Of a stretch of DNA of 64,000 nt, positions 8,746-18,435 are shown in pieces. A model generated the notes under the pieces. That model searched no databases and was not told where the DNA came from. It was given only the letters and a program-made list of their open reading frames with translations. The stretch spans positions 1-64,000 of the forward strand of contig JAGCWY010000098.1 of the NCBI GenBank assembly GCA_017961625.1, read 5' to 3'. The DNA comes from Ruminococcus sp. Its GTDB lineage: Bacteria > Bacillota > Clostridia > Oscillospirales > Ruminococcaceae. The position numbers and the translations under genes were made by a program. The first letter of the stretch is position 1. Every line of letters starts with the position of its first letter.

Positions 8746-11700
8746 TTGTACCTTAAATCATTGGAAATACAAGGCTTTAAATCATTTCCAGATAAGATAA
8801 GCCTTACCTTTGACAAGGGACTTACCGCTGTTGTCGGTCCTAACGGAAGCGGCAAGAGCAATATAGGTGACTCCGTCCGCTGGGTGCTTGGCGAGCAGTC
8901 CACAAAGACTCTCCGTGGTAACAAGATGGAGGACGTCATTTTTTCAGGAACAGTTGCGAGAAAGCCCATGGGATTTGCCGCAGTTACGCTGAATATAGAC
9001 AACCGTGATAATACAATACCTGATATTGGAGAAGAGATAGCGGTTACACGTAAGCTTTACCGCAGCGGTGAGAGCGAGTATTTAATAAACGGCAAACCAT
9101 GCCGTCTTAAAGACATAAATGAGCTATTCATGGACACAGGTCTTGGACGTGATGGATATTCCATTATCGGACAGGGAAGAATTGCAGAGATAGTAGGCGC
9201 TAAGAGCTCGGAACGCCGTGATATATTCGAGGAAGCGGCGGGTATCTCAAAGTTCAGGTACAAAAAGCTGGAGGCTGAGCGCAAGCTGACAGCTGCACAG
9301 GAAAACCTTCTTCGCCTAACTGATATACTCTCAGAGCTTGAGGGCAGAGTTGAACCTCTGCGTATTCAGTCTCAGAAGGCTGAGAAGTTTATAAAGCTTG
9401 CAGAGGAGCGCAAAAAGCTGGAAATATCCGTATGGGTGACACACCTTGACGAGATGAAGCTGAAACTTGACGAGCTTGACGGAAAGATACTGGTAAGCAA
9501 GAATGAATACGAGAATATCGAGAACGACATTCAGCGCGAGGAGCAGAAAATAGCCGACGCTTTCAGAAAGATGCAGGAAAGTACAATGCGTGCTGACGAG
9601 CTACGCAGAAAGATGCTAGAGGAGGAGCAAACTGCTTCCGATATGAAGTCGGGTATCGCAGTTCTCGAAAACGAAATAAAGCACTGCAATGAGGCTGTTG
9701 AAATCGCGCAGAGGAATATCGACAACGCCGAGGAGGCCAAGAAAGCTCTCGAAAACGAGAGAAAGGCTGTACTTGATGGACTTGCAGAGCTTGAAGAGCG
9801 CCAAAAAGCACTTGAGGCTGAGATAAAGGAAGCCGAAGAGAGCTTTGAGAGGGCTGAGAGCGAAAGCTCAAAGCTGGGTGACTCGGTTGACAAGGCAGGT
9901 AGCGAGATAAACGGTATGTACATCAGACAGAGCGAGTACCGTTTTACCATAGAATCCTCAAAGTCCATGATAAAGGAGCAGACGGAGCGTCTCAGCACTC
10001 TCCGTGAAAGCAGTGGAAATCTCGGCAAAAAGCTAGAGGAGTACGATGCACAGACAGCAGAAATAAATGCAGAGTCTGAAAAGAACTCCGCAAAGGCTGA
10101 GGAGATACGCAACAGGCTCAGTGGACTGGAAAGGCTTTACAAGTCACGCCGTGATGGTTTCGAACAGGCAAAGAACGACTTTGAGCGTGCGCTGTATGAA
10201 CTGAAAGACAAGCAGCAGCGCCGTAAGATACTCACTGACCTTGAAAACAATATGGAGGGCTTCGCAGGTAGCGTAAAGCAGGTGCTGAAAGCTTCAAAGC
10301 AGGGACGTATCGGCGGAGTAATGGGAACTGTTGCTCAGAATATAGGCGTAGATCCCAAATATGCAGTTGCAGTTGAGACTGCACTCGGCGGAGCAATGCA
10401 GAATATCATCGTTGAGAACGAGGACATCGCTAAGCGCTGTATCCGCTTCCTTAAAGAGCAGAAAGGCGGACGTGCCACATTCCTGCCCATAACTTCTGTA
10501 AAGGGTTACGAGTTACGCGAGCAGGGACTGGAAAGCTGCGAGGGCTTTATTGCTAACGCAAACAAGATAGTAACTTACGATCCTAAGTTCAGCGGTATAA
10601 TCGCTTCGCTCCTCGGACGTATAGTAATAGCCGAGGATATCGACACAGCTACCCTTATAGCCAAGAAATACGGATATAAGTTCAAGATAGTAACTCTTGA
10701 CGGTCAGGTCATAAACGCAGGCGGTTCCTTTACCGGAGGTTCTGCACAGCGCTCCGGAGGTATAATTACCAGAAAGAACGAGATAGACAACCTTGACAGC
10801 GAGATTGCAAAGCTCGAAGATGAGCGCGACGCTCTTCGCGAAAAGGCTGAAAAGCTCCGTGCTGAGTCAGAAAAGCTGCGTTATGATACGGAAGCTGCAA
10901 AAGAAGAGCAGACACAGTGCGAGGCAGAACGTGTTCGTATAGGAGCAGAGCTTACAAGTCTTGCTTCACTTTCACAGCAGCTCCGCACACAGTCCGAGGA
11001 CTCTGAGAGGCTAATTTCGGAGACTGAGCAGCGCATTGCCGCAGCCCGTCAGAATATAGCCGATTCTGAAAAGGCTCTCACTGACACCGAAGCAGAGATA
11101 AAGGCTGCCGAGGAGAAATTGGCAGAGGGACAAGGTATACGTGAAAAACTTAGACAACAGCGAGAGGAGCTGTCCGACAGACTTTCAGAGCTTAAGATAA
11201 AGGGCATGGAGCTTGCAAAGGACGTTCAGGCGCAGGAGCTGGAGCTTTCACGTCTCGACAGCAGGGAAGAGGAGCTGAAAAGCGGCGCAAAGCAGTTTGA
11301 GGACGAGATCTCACATCAGAAGGGCATTATATCCCAGAAGGAAAATGAGATTGCTGAACTCAAACAGCAACTTGCTGATTTCAAGGACAATACCGCTGCT
11401 TACAATGCAGAGATACAGCGATGTCACGATACGCATAAGGAGCAGAATCGTCTTGTAAACGAGATGCAAAACGGTCTTAAGGCTATAAATGAGACCAAGG
11501 AGAAGCTCTCTGCTGATGTTACACGTCTTGAAGAGCGCAAGGAGACAGTTTGCCGTGATACAGACAATATCATCAGGCAGCTCATGGAGGTCTATGAGCT
11601 CACACGCTCCGAGGCTGTACAGATAGCTGAGAAGATAGAGGATATGAGCGCTGCTCAGTCAGAGCTCACATCGATAAAGAACAAGATACGTGCTCTCGGA

Positions 11701-12318
11701 AGCGTAAACGTTGATGCTATCGAGGAGTATAAAGAGGTATCCGAGCGCTATCGCTTTATGTCTGAGCAGATAGCTGACGTACAGAAGTCAAAGGCTGAGC
11801 TTGAAAAAATAATCACCGACCTGACATCTGAGATGTGCAGGATATTCTCAGAGAGCTTTGCGATAATAAACTCAAACTTCAAGAGCATATTTGTGGAGCT
11901 TTTCGGCGGAGGAAAGGCGGAGCTCATACTCACAGATCCTGAAAACGTCTTGGAATCGGGTATAGAAATAAGCGTAGCGCCTCCAGGAAAGGTCATAAAG
12001 AACCTCATCTCACTATCCGGAGGAGAGCAGTCATTTGTTGCTATAGCAATATATTTTGCAATACTTAAGCTGAGACCCGCGCCATTCTGTATACTCGATG
12101 AGATAGATGCGGCACTTGATGAAGTAAACGTAAGAAAGTACGCTCAGTACCTGAAAAAATTCACTGACACGACCCAGTTCGTGCTGGTAACTCACAGAAG
12201 AAGCGCAATGGAGGAGGCAAACGTGCTCTACGGTGTGACCATGCAGGAGGACGGTATCTCAAAGCTTCTTAAAATGGAGCAGGTGGATTTCCAGGAAGAC
12301 GTTGCAGATGTACAATAA
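8746..12318 (+). CDS. smc: Chromosome segregation protein SMC
   Basis: This is the large ATPase of the bacterial condensin complex (with ScpA and ScpB), which organises newly replicated origins. The Walker A motif GPNGSGKSN lies at about residues 32-40. Two long coiled coils flank a hinge at about 520-670 that includes the GG-rich segment near residue 735. The ABC signature LSGGEQ is near 1088 and Walker B ILDEIDAALDEVN near 1118. At 1190 residues it is full length. The TTG start follows AGGAGGTG (8733-8740). ftsY follows after 62 bases, the conserved smc-ftsY order. Confidence 0.97.
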   Translation: MYLKSLEIQGFKSFPDKISLTFDKGLTAVVGPNGSGKSNIGDSVRWVLGEQSTKTLRGNKMEDVIFSGTVARKPMGFAAVTLNIDNRDNTIPDIGEEIAVTRKLYRSGESEYLINGKPCRLKDINELFMDTGLGRDGYSIIGQGRIAEIVGAKSSERRDIFEEAAGISKFRYKKLEAERKLTAAQENLLRLTDILSELEGRVEPLRIQSQKAEKFIKLAEERKKLEISVWVTHLDEMKLKLDELDGKILVSKNEYENIENDIQREEQKIADAFRKMQESTMRADELRRKMLEEEQTASDMKSGIAVLENEIKHCNEAVEIAQRNIDNAEEAKKALENERKAVLDGLAELEERQKALEAEIKEAEESFERAESESSKLGDSVDKAGSEINGMYIRQSEYRFTIESSKSMIKEQTERLSTLRESSGNLGKKLEEYDAQTAEINAESEKNSAKAEEIRNRLSGLERLYKSRRDGFEQAKNDFERALYELKDKQQRRKILTDLENNMEGFAGSVKQVLKASKQGRIGGVMGTVAQNIGVDPKYAVAVETALGGAMQNIIVENEDIAKRCIRFLKEQKGGRATFLPITSVKGYELREQGLESCEGFIANANKIVTYDPKFSGIIASLLGRIVIAEDIDTATLIAKKYGYKFKIVTLDGQVINAGGSFTGGSAQRSGGIITRKNEIDNLDSEIAKLEDERDALREKAEKLRAESEKLRYDTEAAKEEQTQCEAERVRIGAELTSLASLSQQLRTQSEDSERLISETEQRIAAARQNIADSEKALTDTEAEIKAAEEKLAEGQGIREKLRQQREELSDRLSELKIKGMELAKDVQAQELELSRLDSREEELKSGAKQFEDEISHQKGIISQKENEIAELKQQLADFKDNTAAYNAEIQRCHDTHKEQNRLVNEMQNGLKAINETKEKLSADVTRLEERKETVCRDTDNIIRQLMEVYELTRSEAVQIAEKIEDMSAAQSELTSIKNKIRALGSVNVDAIEEYKEVSERYRFMSEQIADVQKSKAELEKIITDLTSEMCRIFSESFAIINSNFKSIFVELFGGGKAELILTDPENVLESGIEISVAPPGKVIKNLISLSGGEQSFVAIAIYFAILKLRPAPFCILDEIDAALDEVNVRKYAQYLKKFTDTTQFVLVTHRRSAMEEANVLYGVTMQEDGISKLLKMEQVDFQEDVADVQ

Positions 12319-12380
12319 TTTTTGTCACAGTTTCGCAGTTGGCTGCGATATGAATAATAGAACCGGTTTGGAGGACATAA

Positions 12381-13730
12381 ATGGGACTTTTTTCTAAAAT
12401 TTCCAGCGGTCTCAGAAAGACCAAGGAATTTCTTTTCGGCGGTATACAGCGAATCCTCAACAAATTTACCGTTATAGACGAGGAGCTCTTTGACGAGCTT
12501 GAGGAACAGATGATAATGAGCGATATCGGAGTTGAGACCTCTGAGGAGATATGTGACAGGCTCCGCAAAAAGATCAAGGAGCGCGGTATCACCGATCCCA
12601 AGGAAATAATGGGACTTATCCACGAAGTAATCGCCGAGATAATGGGTGACGATACGGGACTTGACCTTACGGTATCTCCGGCTGTCATCATGGTCATAGG
12701 CGTAAACGGCGCTGGAAAGACCACTACTATCGGAAAGCTCTGTCATCAGTTCAAGCAGGAAGGCAAGAAGGTTCTTGTTGCGGCAGCTGATACCTTCCGT
12801 GCAGCAGCTATAGACCAGCTGGAGGTATGGACTCAGCGTGCAGGTGTTGATATAGTAAAGCATGCAGAGGGTTCCGATCCGGGAGCGGTGGTATATGATG
12901 CTCTTGAAGCTGCAAAGGCAAGGGAATGCGACGTAGTAGTTATAGATACTGCCGGACGTCTGCACAATAAGAAGAACCTTATGGAGGAGCTGAAAAAGAT
13001 AAACCGTATTATCGACAGCAAGGCTGGCGAGTGTTCACGCGAGATACTTCTCGTACTTGACGCAACAACAGGGCAGAATGCGGTAAATCAGGCAAAGCTT
13101 TTCAGCGAGACAGCTCCTATCACGGGCATTGTACTCACAAAGCTTGACGGTACTGCAAAGGGCGGTATCGTTATATCCATAAAGAACGAGCTCGGAATAC
13201 CTGTAAAGCTCATAGGCGTAGGCGAAAAGATAGACGATCTCCAGCCCTTTGACAGCAATATGTTTGTAGATGCTCTCTTCACTTTCTCTGAAGAACCTAA
13301 AGAGGATGAAGAGGAAGAAGAGACAGAAGTATATGCTGATGATGAGGAGACAGATGAGGATATCGTTGAAGTGGACGGCGTAAATGGCTATTACAACGAA
13401 TACGGAGCATTTATTCCTTATGAAGAAGCTGAAGAGGAATATGACGAAGAGTCAGAGGATGAGTCCGAGGATGAAGAATCTGAGGAAGCTACTGCTGTAT
13501 ATGAGGAAGAAGGAGAACAGTCCTTCACCGAAGCTGATACCGAGGTTGAGGAAGAGACTGCTGAAAATGATGACAATAGCCTGACAGAAGAGTCCATGGA
13601 CGCTGAGGCCGAAACAGACGAAGAAGAAGCTGAGGAGGAGACCGAAGCAGAGCCCGAGCCTGAAAAGAAGAAAAAGAAGGGCTTCTTCAGCAGACTTTTC
13701 GGCAGAAAGGACGACGAAGATGATAACTAA
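12381..13730 (+). CDS. ftsY: Signal recognition particle receptor FtsY with C-terminal acidic tail
   Basis: FtsY is the SRP receptor GTPase that docks ribosomes at the membrane. The NG domain occupies residues 1 to about 302, with G1 GVNGAGKTTT near 107, DTAGRLHNKKNL and TKLDGTAKGG. The N-terminus is short and begins with a small amphipathic segment. Unusually, about 146 residues follow the G domain: a very Asp/Glu-rich stretch from about 303, then a Lys cluster and GFFSRLFGRK at the very end. In E. coli the acidic domain is N-terminal. Start ATG follows GGAGG at 12370-12374. Confidence 0.94.
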   Translation: MGLFSKISSGLRKTKEFLFGGIQRILNKFTVIDEELFDELEEQMIMSDIGVETSEEICDRLRKKIKERGITDPKEIMGLIHEVIAEIMGDDTGLDLTVSPAVIMVIGVNGAGKTTTIGKLCHQFKQEGKKVLVAAADTFRAAAIDQLEVWTQRAGVDIVKHAEGSDPGAVVYDALEAAKARECDVVVIDTAGRLHNKKNLMEELKKINRIIDSKAGECSREILLVLDATTGQNAVNQAKLFSETAPITGIVLTKLDGTAKGGIVISIKNELGIPVKLIGVGEKIDDLQPFDSNMFVDALFTFSEEPKEDEEEEETEVYADDEETDEDIVEVDGVNGYYNEYGAFIPYEEAEEEYDEESEDESEDEESEEATAVYEEEGEQSFTEADTEVEEETAENDDNSLTEESMDAEAETDEEEAEEETEAEPEPEKKKKKGFFSRLFGRKDDEDDN

Positions 13731-14316
13731 GCTCGTTATGGCGACTAACAATGCCAACAAGCTACGAGAGGCACGGGAGATACTTGCTCCCCTCGGTATA
13801 GAGATATTATCACAGCGAGAAGCAGGTGCGAACTGTGATCCCGATGAAAACGGTTCTACATTTGCAGAGAACGCTCTTATCAAGGCAAGAGCTGTATACG
13901 AAGCTGTAAAGCTCCCTACTATAGCCGATGACAGCGGTCTCTGTGTAGCGGCTCTTGACGACAGACCGGGAGTTTACTCTGCAAGATACGCTCCCGATGG
14001 ACAGCATTGTGCTAAGCTCCTTGAGGAGATGAAGGACGTTCCCGACGATAAAAGATGGGCTTCTTTCAAGTGTACGATAGCTTATGTCGATGACAGGGAA
14101 GCAACTACCATGTCAGGAGCTTGCATTGGGCATATCGGCTATGAGGAGCGCGGAACCAATGGTTTCGGCTACGATCCTGTATTTATGGTGGGAGACCGCA
14201 CAATGGCTGAGCTTACCCCTGAGGAAAAAAACAAGATAAGTCACAGAGCTGTAGCATTAAAAGGACTCTACGAGTACCTTAGCAAAAAGCAGCTTGATGA
14301 AAAGATATACGGATAA
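13720..14316 (+). CDS. rdgB: XTP/dITP diphosphatase (RdgB/HAM1 family)
   Basis: This house-cleaning enzyme hydrolyses ITP, dITP and XTP to monophosphates so that they are not built into nucleic acids. Family motifs are ATNNANKLREA at the N-terminus, IADDSGLCVAALDDRPGVYSA and GTNGFGYDPVF. Its length of 198 residues is typical. The ATG overlaps the ftsY stop by 11 bases, so it is translated from the same message. A yhbY-type gene follows after 11 bases. Confidence 0.94.
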   Translation: MITKLVMATNNANKLREAREILAPLGIEILSQREAGANCDPDENGSTFAENALIKARAVYEAVKLPTIADDSGLCVAALDDRPGVYSARYAPDGQHCAKLLEEMKDVPDDKRWASFKCTIAYVDDREATTMSGACIGHIGYEERGTNGFGYDPVFMVGDRTMAELTPEEKNKISHRAVALKGLYEYLSKKQLDEKIYG

Positions 14317-14327
14317 AGGAGTAGATT

Positions 14328-14630
14328 ATGCTTACAAGCAAGCAGAGGGCATACCTGCGTGGTATAGCTTCAACTTATGAAACCATATATCAGGTAGGCA
14401 AGGGTGGTGTCACCGAAGCTATGTGCAAGGATATTGAGGCGGCTCTCACAAAGAGAGAGCTCATTAAGCTGAAAGTCCTTGACAACTCCGGCTGGACTGC
14501 TAGAGAAGCCGCCGATGCCATAGCAGAGCAGACAGGCGCAGATGTTGTACAGGTCATCGGCAATAAATTCGTGCTTTTCAAGCGCAACGAAAAGGAACCC
14601 GTAATAGAGAATATCCCAAAGGCTAAGTAA
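14328..14630 (+). CDS. yhbY: YhbY-family RNA-binding protein (CRM domain)
   Basis: The 100-residue protein is a single CRM domain of the kind associated with pre-50S ribosomal particles. The start SKQRAYLRGIA, the GKGGVT loop that corresponds to the conserved GxxG motif, and LIKLKVLDN are typical. It has a good AAAGGAG site just upstream and lies 11 bases after the diphosphatase gene. Position next to yqeH/nadD-type genes is common in Firmicutes and fits a ribosome-assembly role. Confidence 0.92.
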   Translation: MLTSKQRAYLRGIASTYETIYQVGKGGVTEAMCKDIEAALTKRELIKLKVLDNSGWTAREAADAIAEQTGADVVQVIGNKFVLFKRNEKEPVIENIPKAK

Positions 14631-14656
14631 AAACTTTATCCTTCAGGAGGTGCAGT

Positions 14657-15361
14657 ATGAAGGTCCTTATAATAAGTGGTACAAACCACAAGGGCTCGAC
14701 CTACAGTATCGGACGTATCGTGGCAGAAAAGCTCACGTCAGCGGATAACATCAGCGAGGTGTTCCTGCCACGTGACTTTGACGAGTTCTGCTGCGGCTGC
14801 ACAAATTGTTTCATAAAAAATGAGACCTTATGTCCTCATTATTCTAAGCTAAAGCCCATAACCGAACTTATTGACGCGGCAGATGTGCTTATATTGACAT
14901 CCCCGGTGTATGTTTACCACTGTACTGGGCAGATGAAGTCGTTGCTGGACCATTATGGCTGGCGCTGGATGATACATCGTCCCGACGGAAGAATGTTCAG
15001 CAAGCAGGCAGTAGTAGTTGCAACAGCAGCGGGAGCAGGCGTAAAGTCAACAATGAAGGATATGGCTGACAGCTGCTTCTTCTGGGGTATACCTAAGACA
15101 TATAGACTGGGCAGACCGATTGCAGCAGTTGACTGGCAGAGCGTAAAGCCTGAAATAAAGGAAAGTATTAGCACAATGGCCGATAGTATCGCCAAAAAGA
15201 TACTGAAAAGGCAGGGGAAAGTACCTGTCGGATTTAAAACAAAGGCGTTTTTTAAGATAATGAGCCTTATGCAGCGTAACGGCTGGAATAAGGCTGATAT
15301 GGATTATTGGAATGAAAATGGGTGGACAGGCAGCAAACGTCCGTGGAAATGGAGGAAGTAA
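14657..15361 (+). CDS. Flavodoxin-fold NAD(P)H-dependent oxidoreductase
   Basis: The N-terminal segment KVLIISGTNHKGSTYSIG is the FMN-phosphate binding loop of the NADPH-dependent FMN reductase/flavodoxin-like family. A compact Cys cluster follows in CCGCTNCFIKNETLC; iron-sulfur flavoproteins have such a cluster, so an Fe-S centre is possible. The segment LTSPVYVYHCTGQMKSLLDHYG is also typical. There is no signal peptide, so it acts in the cytoplasm. The start follows AGGAGGTGCAGT. The substrate is not known. Confidence 0.82.
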   Translation: MKVLIISGTNHKGSTYSIGRIVAEKLTSADNISEVFLPRDFDEFCCGCTNCFIKNETLCPHYSKLKPITELIDAADVLILTSPVYVYHCTGQMKSLLDHYGWRWMIHRPDGRMFSKQAVVVATAAGAGVKSTMKDMADSCFFWGIPKTYRLGRPIAAVDWQSVKPEIKESISTMADSIAKKILKRQGKVPVGFKTKAFFKIMSLMQRNGWNKADMDYWNENGWTGSKRPWKWRK

Positions 15362-15365
15362 TCAA

Positions 15366-15710
15366 ATGATCTTATATAGACCCGTGGGCTCAGCTGAGCT
15401 CAAGCTCATAGCTGACAGCGGCTACAGGGCTTTTCCACCGAGACTTCTTGATCAGCCCATATTCTATCCTGTTCTCAATGAAAGATATGCCGCAGAGATA
15501 GCAGAAAAATGGAATGTAAGGTATAACTCCGAGCATAAGGGCTATATAACGCGCTTTGAGGTAGATGATGAATTCTTCGGTAAATACCAGGTACAGACTG
15601 TTGGAAAAAGCTATCATCAGGAGCTTTGGGTGCCAGCGGAGGAGCTGGAGGAATTCAACAGTCATATAATCGGCAATATCGAGGTCATAAAGGAATACGT
15701 AGAAGAATGA
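15366..15710 (+). CDS. Conserved hypothetical protein (small cytosolic domain)
   Basis: The 114-residue protein starts MILYRPVGSAELKLI and contains FPPRLLDQPIFYPVLNERYA. Proteins with this pattern are widespread in Firmicutes and often carry the vague label ADP-ribosylation/crystallin J1; I cannot confirm a function. I chose ATG 15366, ten bases after GGAGG (15351-15355); a longer frame would begin inside the upstream flavoprotein gene. It has no membrane segment. It sits between the flavoprotein gene and nadD-yqeK. Confidence 0.75.
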   Translation: MILYRPVGSAELKLIADSGYRAFPPRLLDQPIFYPVLNERYAAEIAEKWNVRYNSEHKGYITRFEVDDEFFGKYQVQTVGKSYHQELWVPAEELEEFNSHIIGNIEVIKEYVEE

Positions 15711-15736
15711 GCATATAACTGGTTCGGAGGTGTTAG

Positions 15737-16930
15737 ATGAAAACAGGTATATACGGCGGGAGTTTCAACCCCGTACATAATGGTCATATTCACCTTGCGG
15801 AGACAGCCGTTAGTGAATTCGGACTTGACAGGCTTTATTTTGTACCTTCAAAAAAGTCTCCCCACCGTTCAACAGCCGAATACGCTCCTGACGAGGACAG
15901 ACTCGAGATGCTTCGCCTTGCGGCAGGAGCAGACCCTAAGCTCTTTGTCAGTGATTATGAGATTAAAAGCGACAGAGTGAGTTATACTATATATACTGTC
16001 GAACATTTTCGCAGGGAATTTCCTGAGGACGAGTTGTTCCTGTTGGTAGGGAGCGATATGCTCCTCAGCTTTGATACGTGGCATCGTTTTGAAGAAATTC
16101 TCCGTAACGTAACACTCTGTGTGGTATCTCGTGAGAGCGGAGACCTTCCGGAACTCAGAAAAAAGGCGAAGGAGCTCGGAAAATACGGTAAAATAATCGT
16201 TTCAGAGGCAGCTCCAACGGAAGTATCGAGCACAGGCATAAGAAAAAAAATTGCAAAAAATGAGGATTTTACTTGCTATCTTAACAAAAATGTAGTACAA
16301 TATATAAGGTCCAAGGGATTATATTCAGTTAGAGGTGAAGATGTTTTGCAGTATAACCCTGAAGATAAAAAGAAGATACTTAAAGCACGCCTGACCGTAA
16401 AAAGATATACCCATTCGCTCAACGTAGCGACTGAGTGTAAGAAGCTTGCGGAAAAATATGGTGAAGACCCTGACAAGGCATATTTTGCCGGACTTCTCCA
16501 TGATATCTGCAAGGAGCTTCCTGAGGAAGATCAGAAGGCTCTCGTTCTTGAAAGTGGTTTTACCGTGTGCCGTGAGGAAATGGAGACACGTTCTCTGCTC
16601 CACGGTATCGCAGGCGCTTATTATATAAAAAAAGAATTCGGGATTGAGGACATAGATATCCTTAATTCCGTAAGATTCCATACAGTGGGCAGAGCAGGAA
16701 TGTCCCGCCTTGAAGAGATAGTATACATCGGAGATCTTATCTCAGCCGAAAGAGACTATAAGGATGTCGATAAAATGCGCAGGCTGGCTTATACCGACCT
16801 TAATGCGGCTATGCTGGAAGCCTTTGCGTTTTCGATGAAATCCGTGATAAAAAAAGGTGGAGTTATTCCGATATGTACCGTCGAGGGGTACAATTTCTAT
16901 ACAAGACTGCTAAAAGAAGAAAAGAAATAA
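15737..16930 (+). CDS. nadD: Fused nicotinate-nucleotide adenylyltransferase NadD and HD-domain phosphohydrolase YqeK
   Basis: Residues 1 to about 195 are NadD, which adenylates nicotinate mononucleotide in NAD synthesis; GIYGGSFNPVHNGHI contains the nucleotidyltransferase H-x-G-H motif, and EVSSTGIRKKI is the C-terminal motif. Residues 205-397 are an HD-domain protein like YqeK, a family with symmetric Ap4A hydrolase activity; the first His is in RYTHSLNV and the HD pair is at about H254-D255 (LLHDICKE). In B. subtilis these are two adjacent genes. The frame is continuous, so this is a real fusion. RBS CGGAGGTG precedes the ATG. Confidence 0.93.
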   Translation: MKTGIYGGSFNPVHNGHIHLAETAVSEFGLDRLYFVPSKKSPHRSTAEYAPDEDRLEMLRLAAGADPKLFVSDYEIKSDRVSYTIYTVEHFRREFPEDELFLLVGSDMLLSFDTWHRFEEILRNVTLCVVSRESGDLPELRKKAKELGKYGKIIVSEAAPTEVSSTGIRKKIAKNEDFTCYLNKNVVQYIRSKGLYSVRGEDVLQYNPEDKKKILKARLTVKRYTHSLNVATECKKLAEKYGEDPDKAYFAGLLHDICKELPEEDQKALVLESGFTVCREEMETRSLLHGIAGAYYIKKEFGIEDIDILNSVRFHTVGRAGMSRLEEIVYIGDLISAERDYKDVDKMRRLAYTDLNAAMLEAFAFSMKSVIKKGGVIPICTVEGYNFYTRLLKEEKK

Positions 16931-16968
16931 AAGCATTTTGAAAATGGTAATTTGAAAAGAGGAGTCAA

Positions 16969-18414
16969 ATGAACCGAGAGGAACTTAACAAGGAGTTTAA
17001 TGATAACAAAACAGGAGCTAGAAAACCTGTAAAGCCGCTCAGAAAACTCAGCAGAATAGATCAGAAAGCAAAAATAATACCTGAATATCAGGGACTTCAC
17101 GAGTCACCTTCGATAGATATAAGCATCGGCGACGAGGATAAGCACCGCCGCCCCGAACAGCAGACCTATTACGGAAAGCATGAAAAGGGCAGTGAAAAGC
17201 AGCTTTACAATCAGGATATACCGAAGAAAAAGAGCAGCAAAAAGGACGTCTTAGTCAAGATAACATCAGTCGTGCTAAGTATAGCTGCTATAATAACATT
17301 GTGTCTTAATATGCCTATTCTTTGGTATAAAAAGAGCGGTCAGCCAGATGAGAGGGTATCTATACTCACATATTTCAAGCGTTGGCAGCCTACTATTGAA
17401 ATCGAGGGAGAACTTGATCAGCCGACAATTGAGCTTAAAGTTGACACAGAGATAGTAAATGAAGACTTTACCGACGGACTTGATCTTCCTCAGCTCATTG
17501 AGGGGCAGTATACCGTACTTTTCCTCGGCTTTGACGAAGAGCTGGAGAATACTGACGTTATATGGATCTGCCAGTTTGATATTGCTGGCGGAAAGCTGCA
17601 TATCCTTCAGGTGCCACGTGACTGTTCAATGATTTATTACACGAGCAATCCTACTACCAAGATTAACAGCGTATATGCATGCGGTGATCCTGAGGTTAGC
17701 AAGATACAGCGTGTCGTAAACTGTGTTCAGGACTGCTTCGGCATACCAATAGATGCATACATCACTACTGCTTGCTTTGATATCCGTAATATCGTTGATC
17801 TTGTAGGTGGTATTCCAATGACTATCGACAACGAGATAATGTATGAGGCTGACAAGATAATACCTGCAGGAGATCCTGTTATTCTTAACGGCGATCAGGC
17901 AGAATGGTTCGTCCGCTTCCGTCATGACTGGTTACAGGGCGATATCGGACGTGTACAGAACCAGCGCCGCTTTATGAGAGCTGCTATGCAGAAGATACTT
18001 TCCATAGTCAAGGACGAGGGAAGGCCCAAGCTTTACAATTATCTATATACTATCTACAAAAACAAGTGGATAGCCACAAATATGAGTATAGAGGATCTCA
18101 GCAAGCTTGCGGATTTCGGTTCTGTGCTTGATATGGATAGTGTAATGGTAAACATGGTTCCCGGCGAGGACGCGGACTATTATATCAACAGTGAGGATTT
18201 TTATAGTATCTACTCTATTCACAAGAGAGCAACTATAGATATGCTCAATGAGTATTTCAGACCCTATCAAACGCCTATGCTCTATACTGAGAGCAACATA
18301 GTTGAATTCGTTGACGAATGGAATTACAGCTACGATGACTACGACGACACAGGCGCTACCTTCACGGAACTTGAAAATGCTACCGAGCCGCCGCGTTCGA
18401 CAAATTACAATTAA
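16969..18414 (+). CDS. LytR-CpsA-Psr (LCP) family cell-wall polymer ligase
   Basis: LCP proteins attach teichoic acids or capsule polymers to peptidoglycan outside the membrane. A cytoplasmic basic N-terminus of about 98 residues precedes one membrane segment at about 100-119. The LCP domain starts near 180 with VLFLGFDEE and continues with LQVPRDCSM, the KINSVYA segment and the Arg/Asp-containing region WFVRFRHDWLQGDIGRVQNQ. The C-terminus is acidic and Thr/Asp rich. It lies between nadD-yqeK and rsfS, where an LCP gene is often found in Clostridia. Confidence 0.9.
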   Translation: MNREELNKEFNDNKTGARKPVKPLRKLSRIDQKAKIIPEYQGLHESPSIDISIGDEDKHRRPEQQTYYGKHEKGSEKQLYNQDIPKKKSSKKDVLVKITSVVLSIAAIITLCLNMPILWYKKSGQPDERVSILTYFKRWQPTIEIEGELDQPTIELKVDTEIVNEDFTDGLDLPQLIEGQYTVLFLGFDEELENTDVIWICQFDIAGGKLHILQVPRDCSMIYYTSNPTTKINSVYACGDPEVSKIQRVVNCVQDCFGIPIDAYITTACFDIRNIVDLVGGIPMTIDNEIMYEADKIIPAGDPVILNGDQAEWFVRFRHDWLQGDIGRVQNQRRFMRAAMQKILSIVKDEGRPKLYNYLYTIYKNKWIATNMSIEDLSKLADFGSVLDMDSVMVNMVPGEDADYYINSEDFYSIYSIHKRATIDMLNEYFRPYQTPMLYTESNIVEFVDEWNYSYDDYDDTGATFTELENATEPPRSTNYN

Positions 18415-18435
18415 ACCGTAGGAAAGGTGAAACGA

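Noticed and set aside
13384..13584. Small basic open frame inside ftsY
   Set aside because: It is the shifted frame of the acidic FtsY tail, whose codons give a Lys-rich shadow; it has no binding site.
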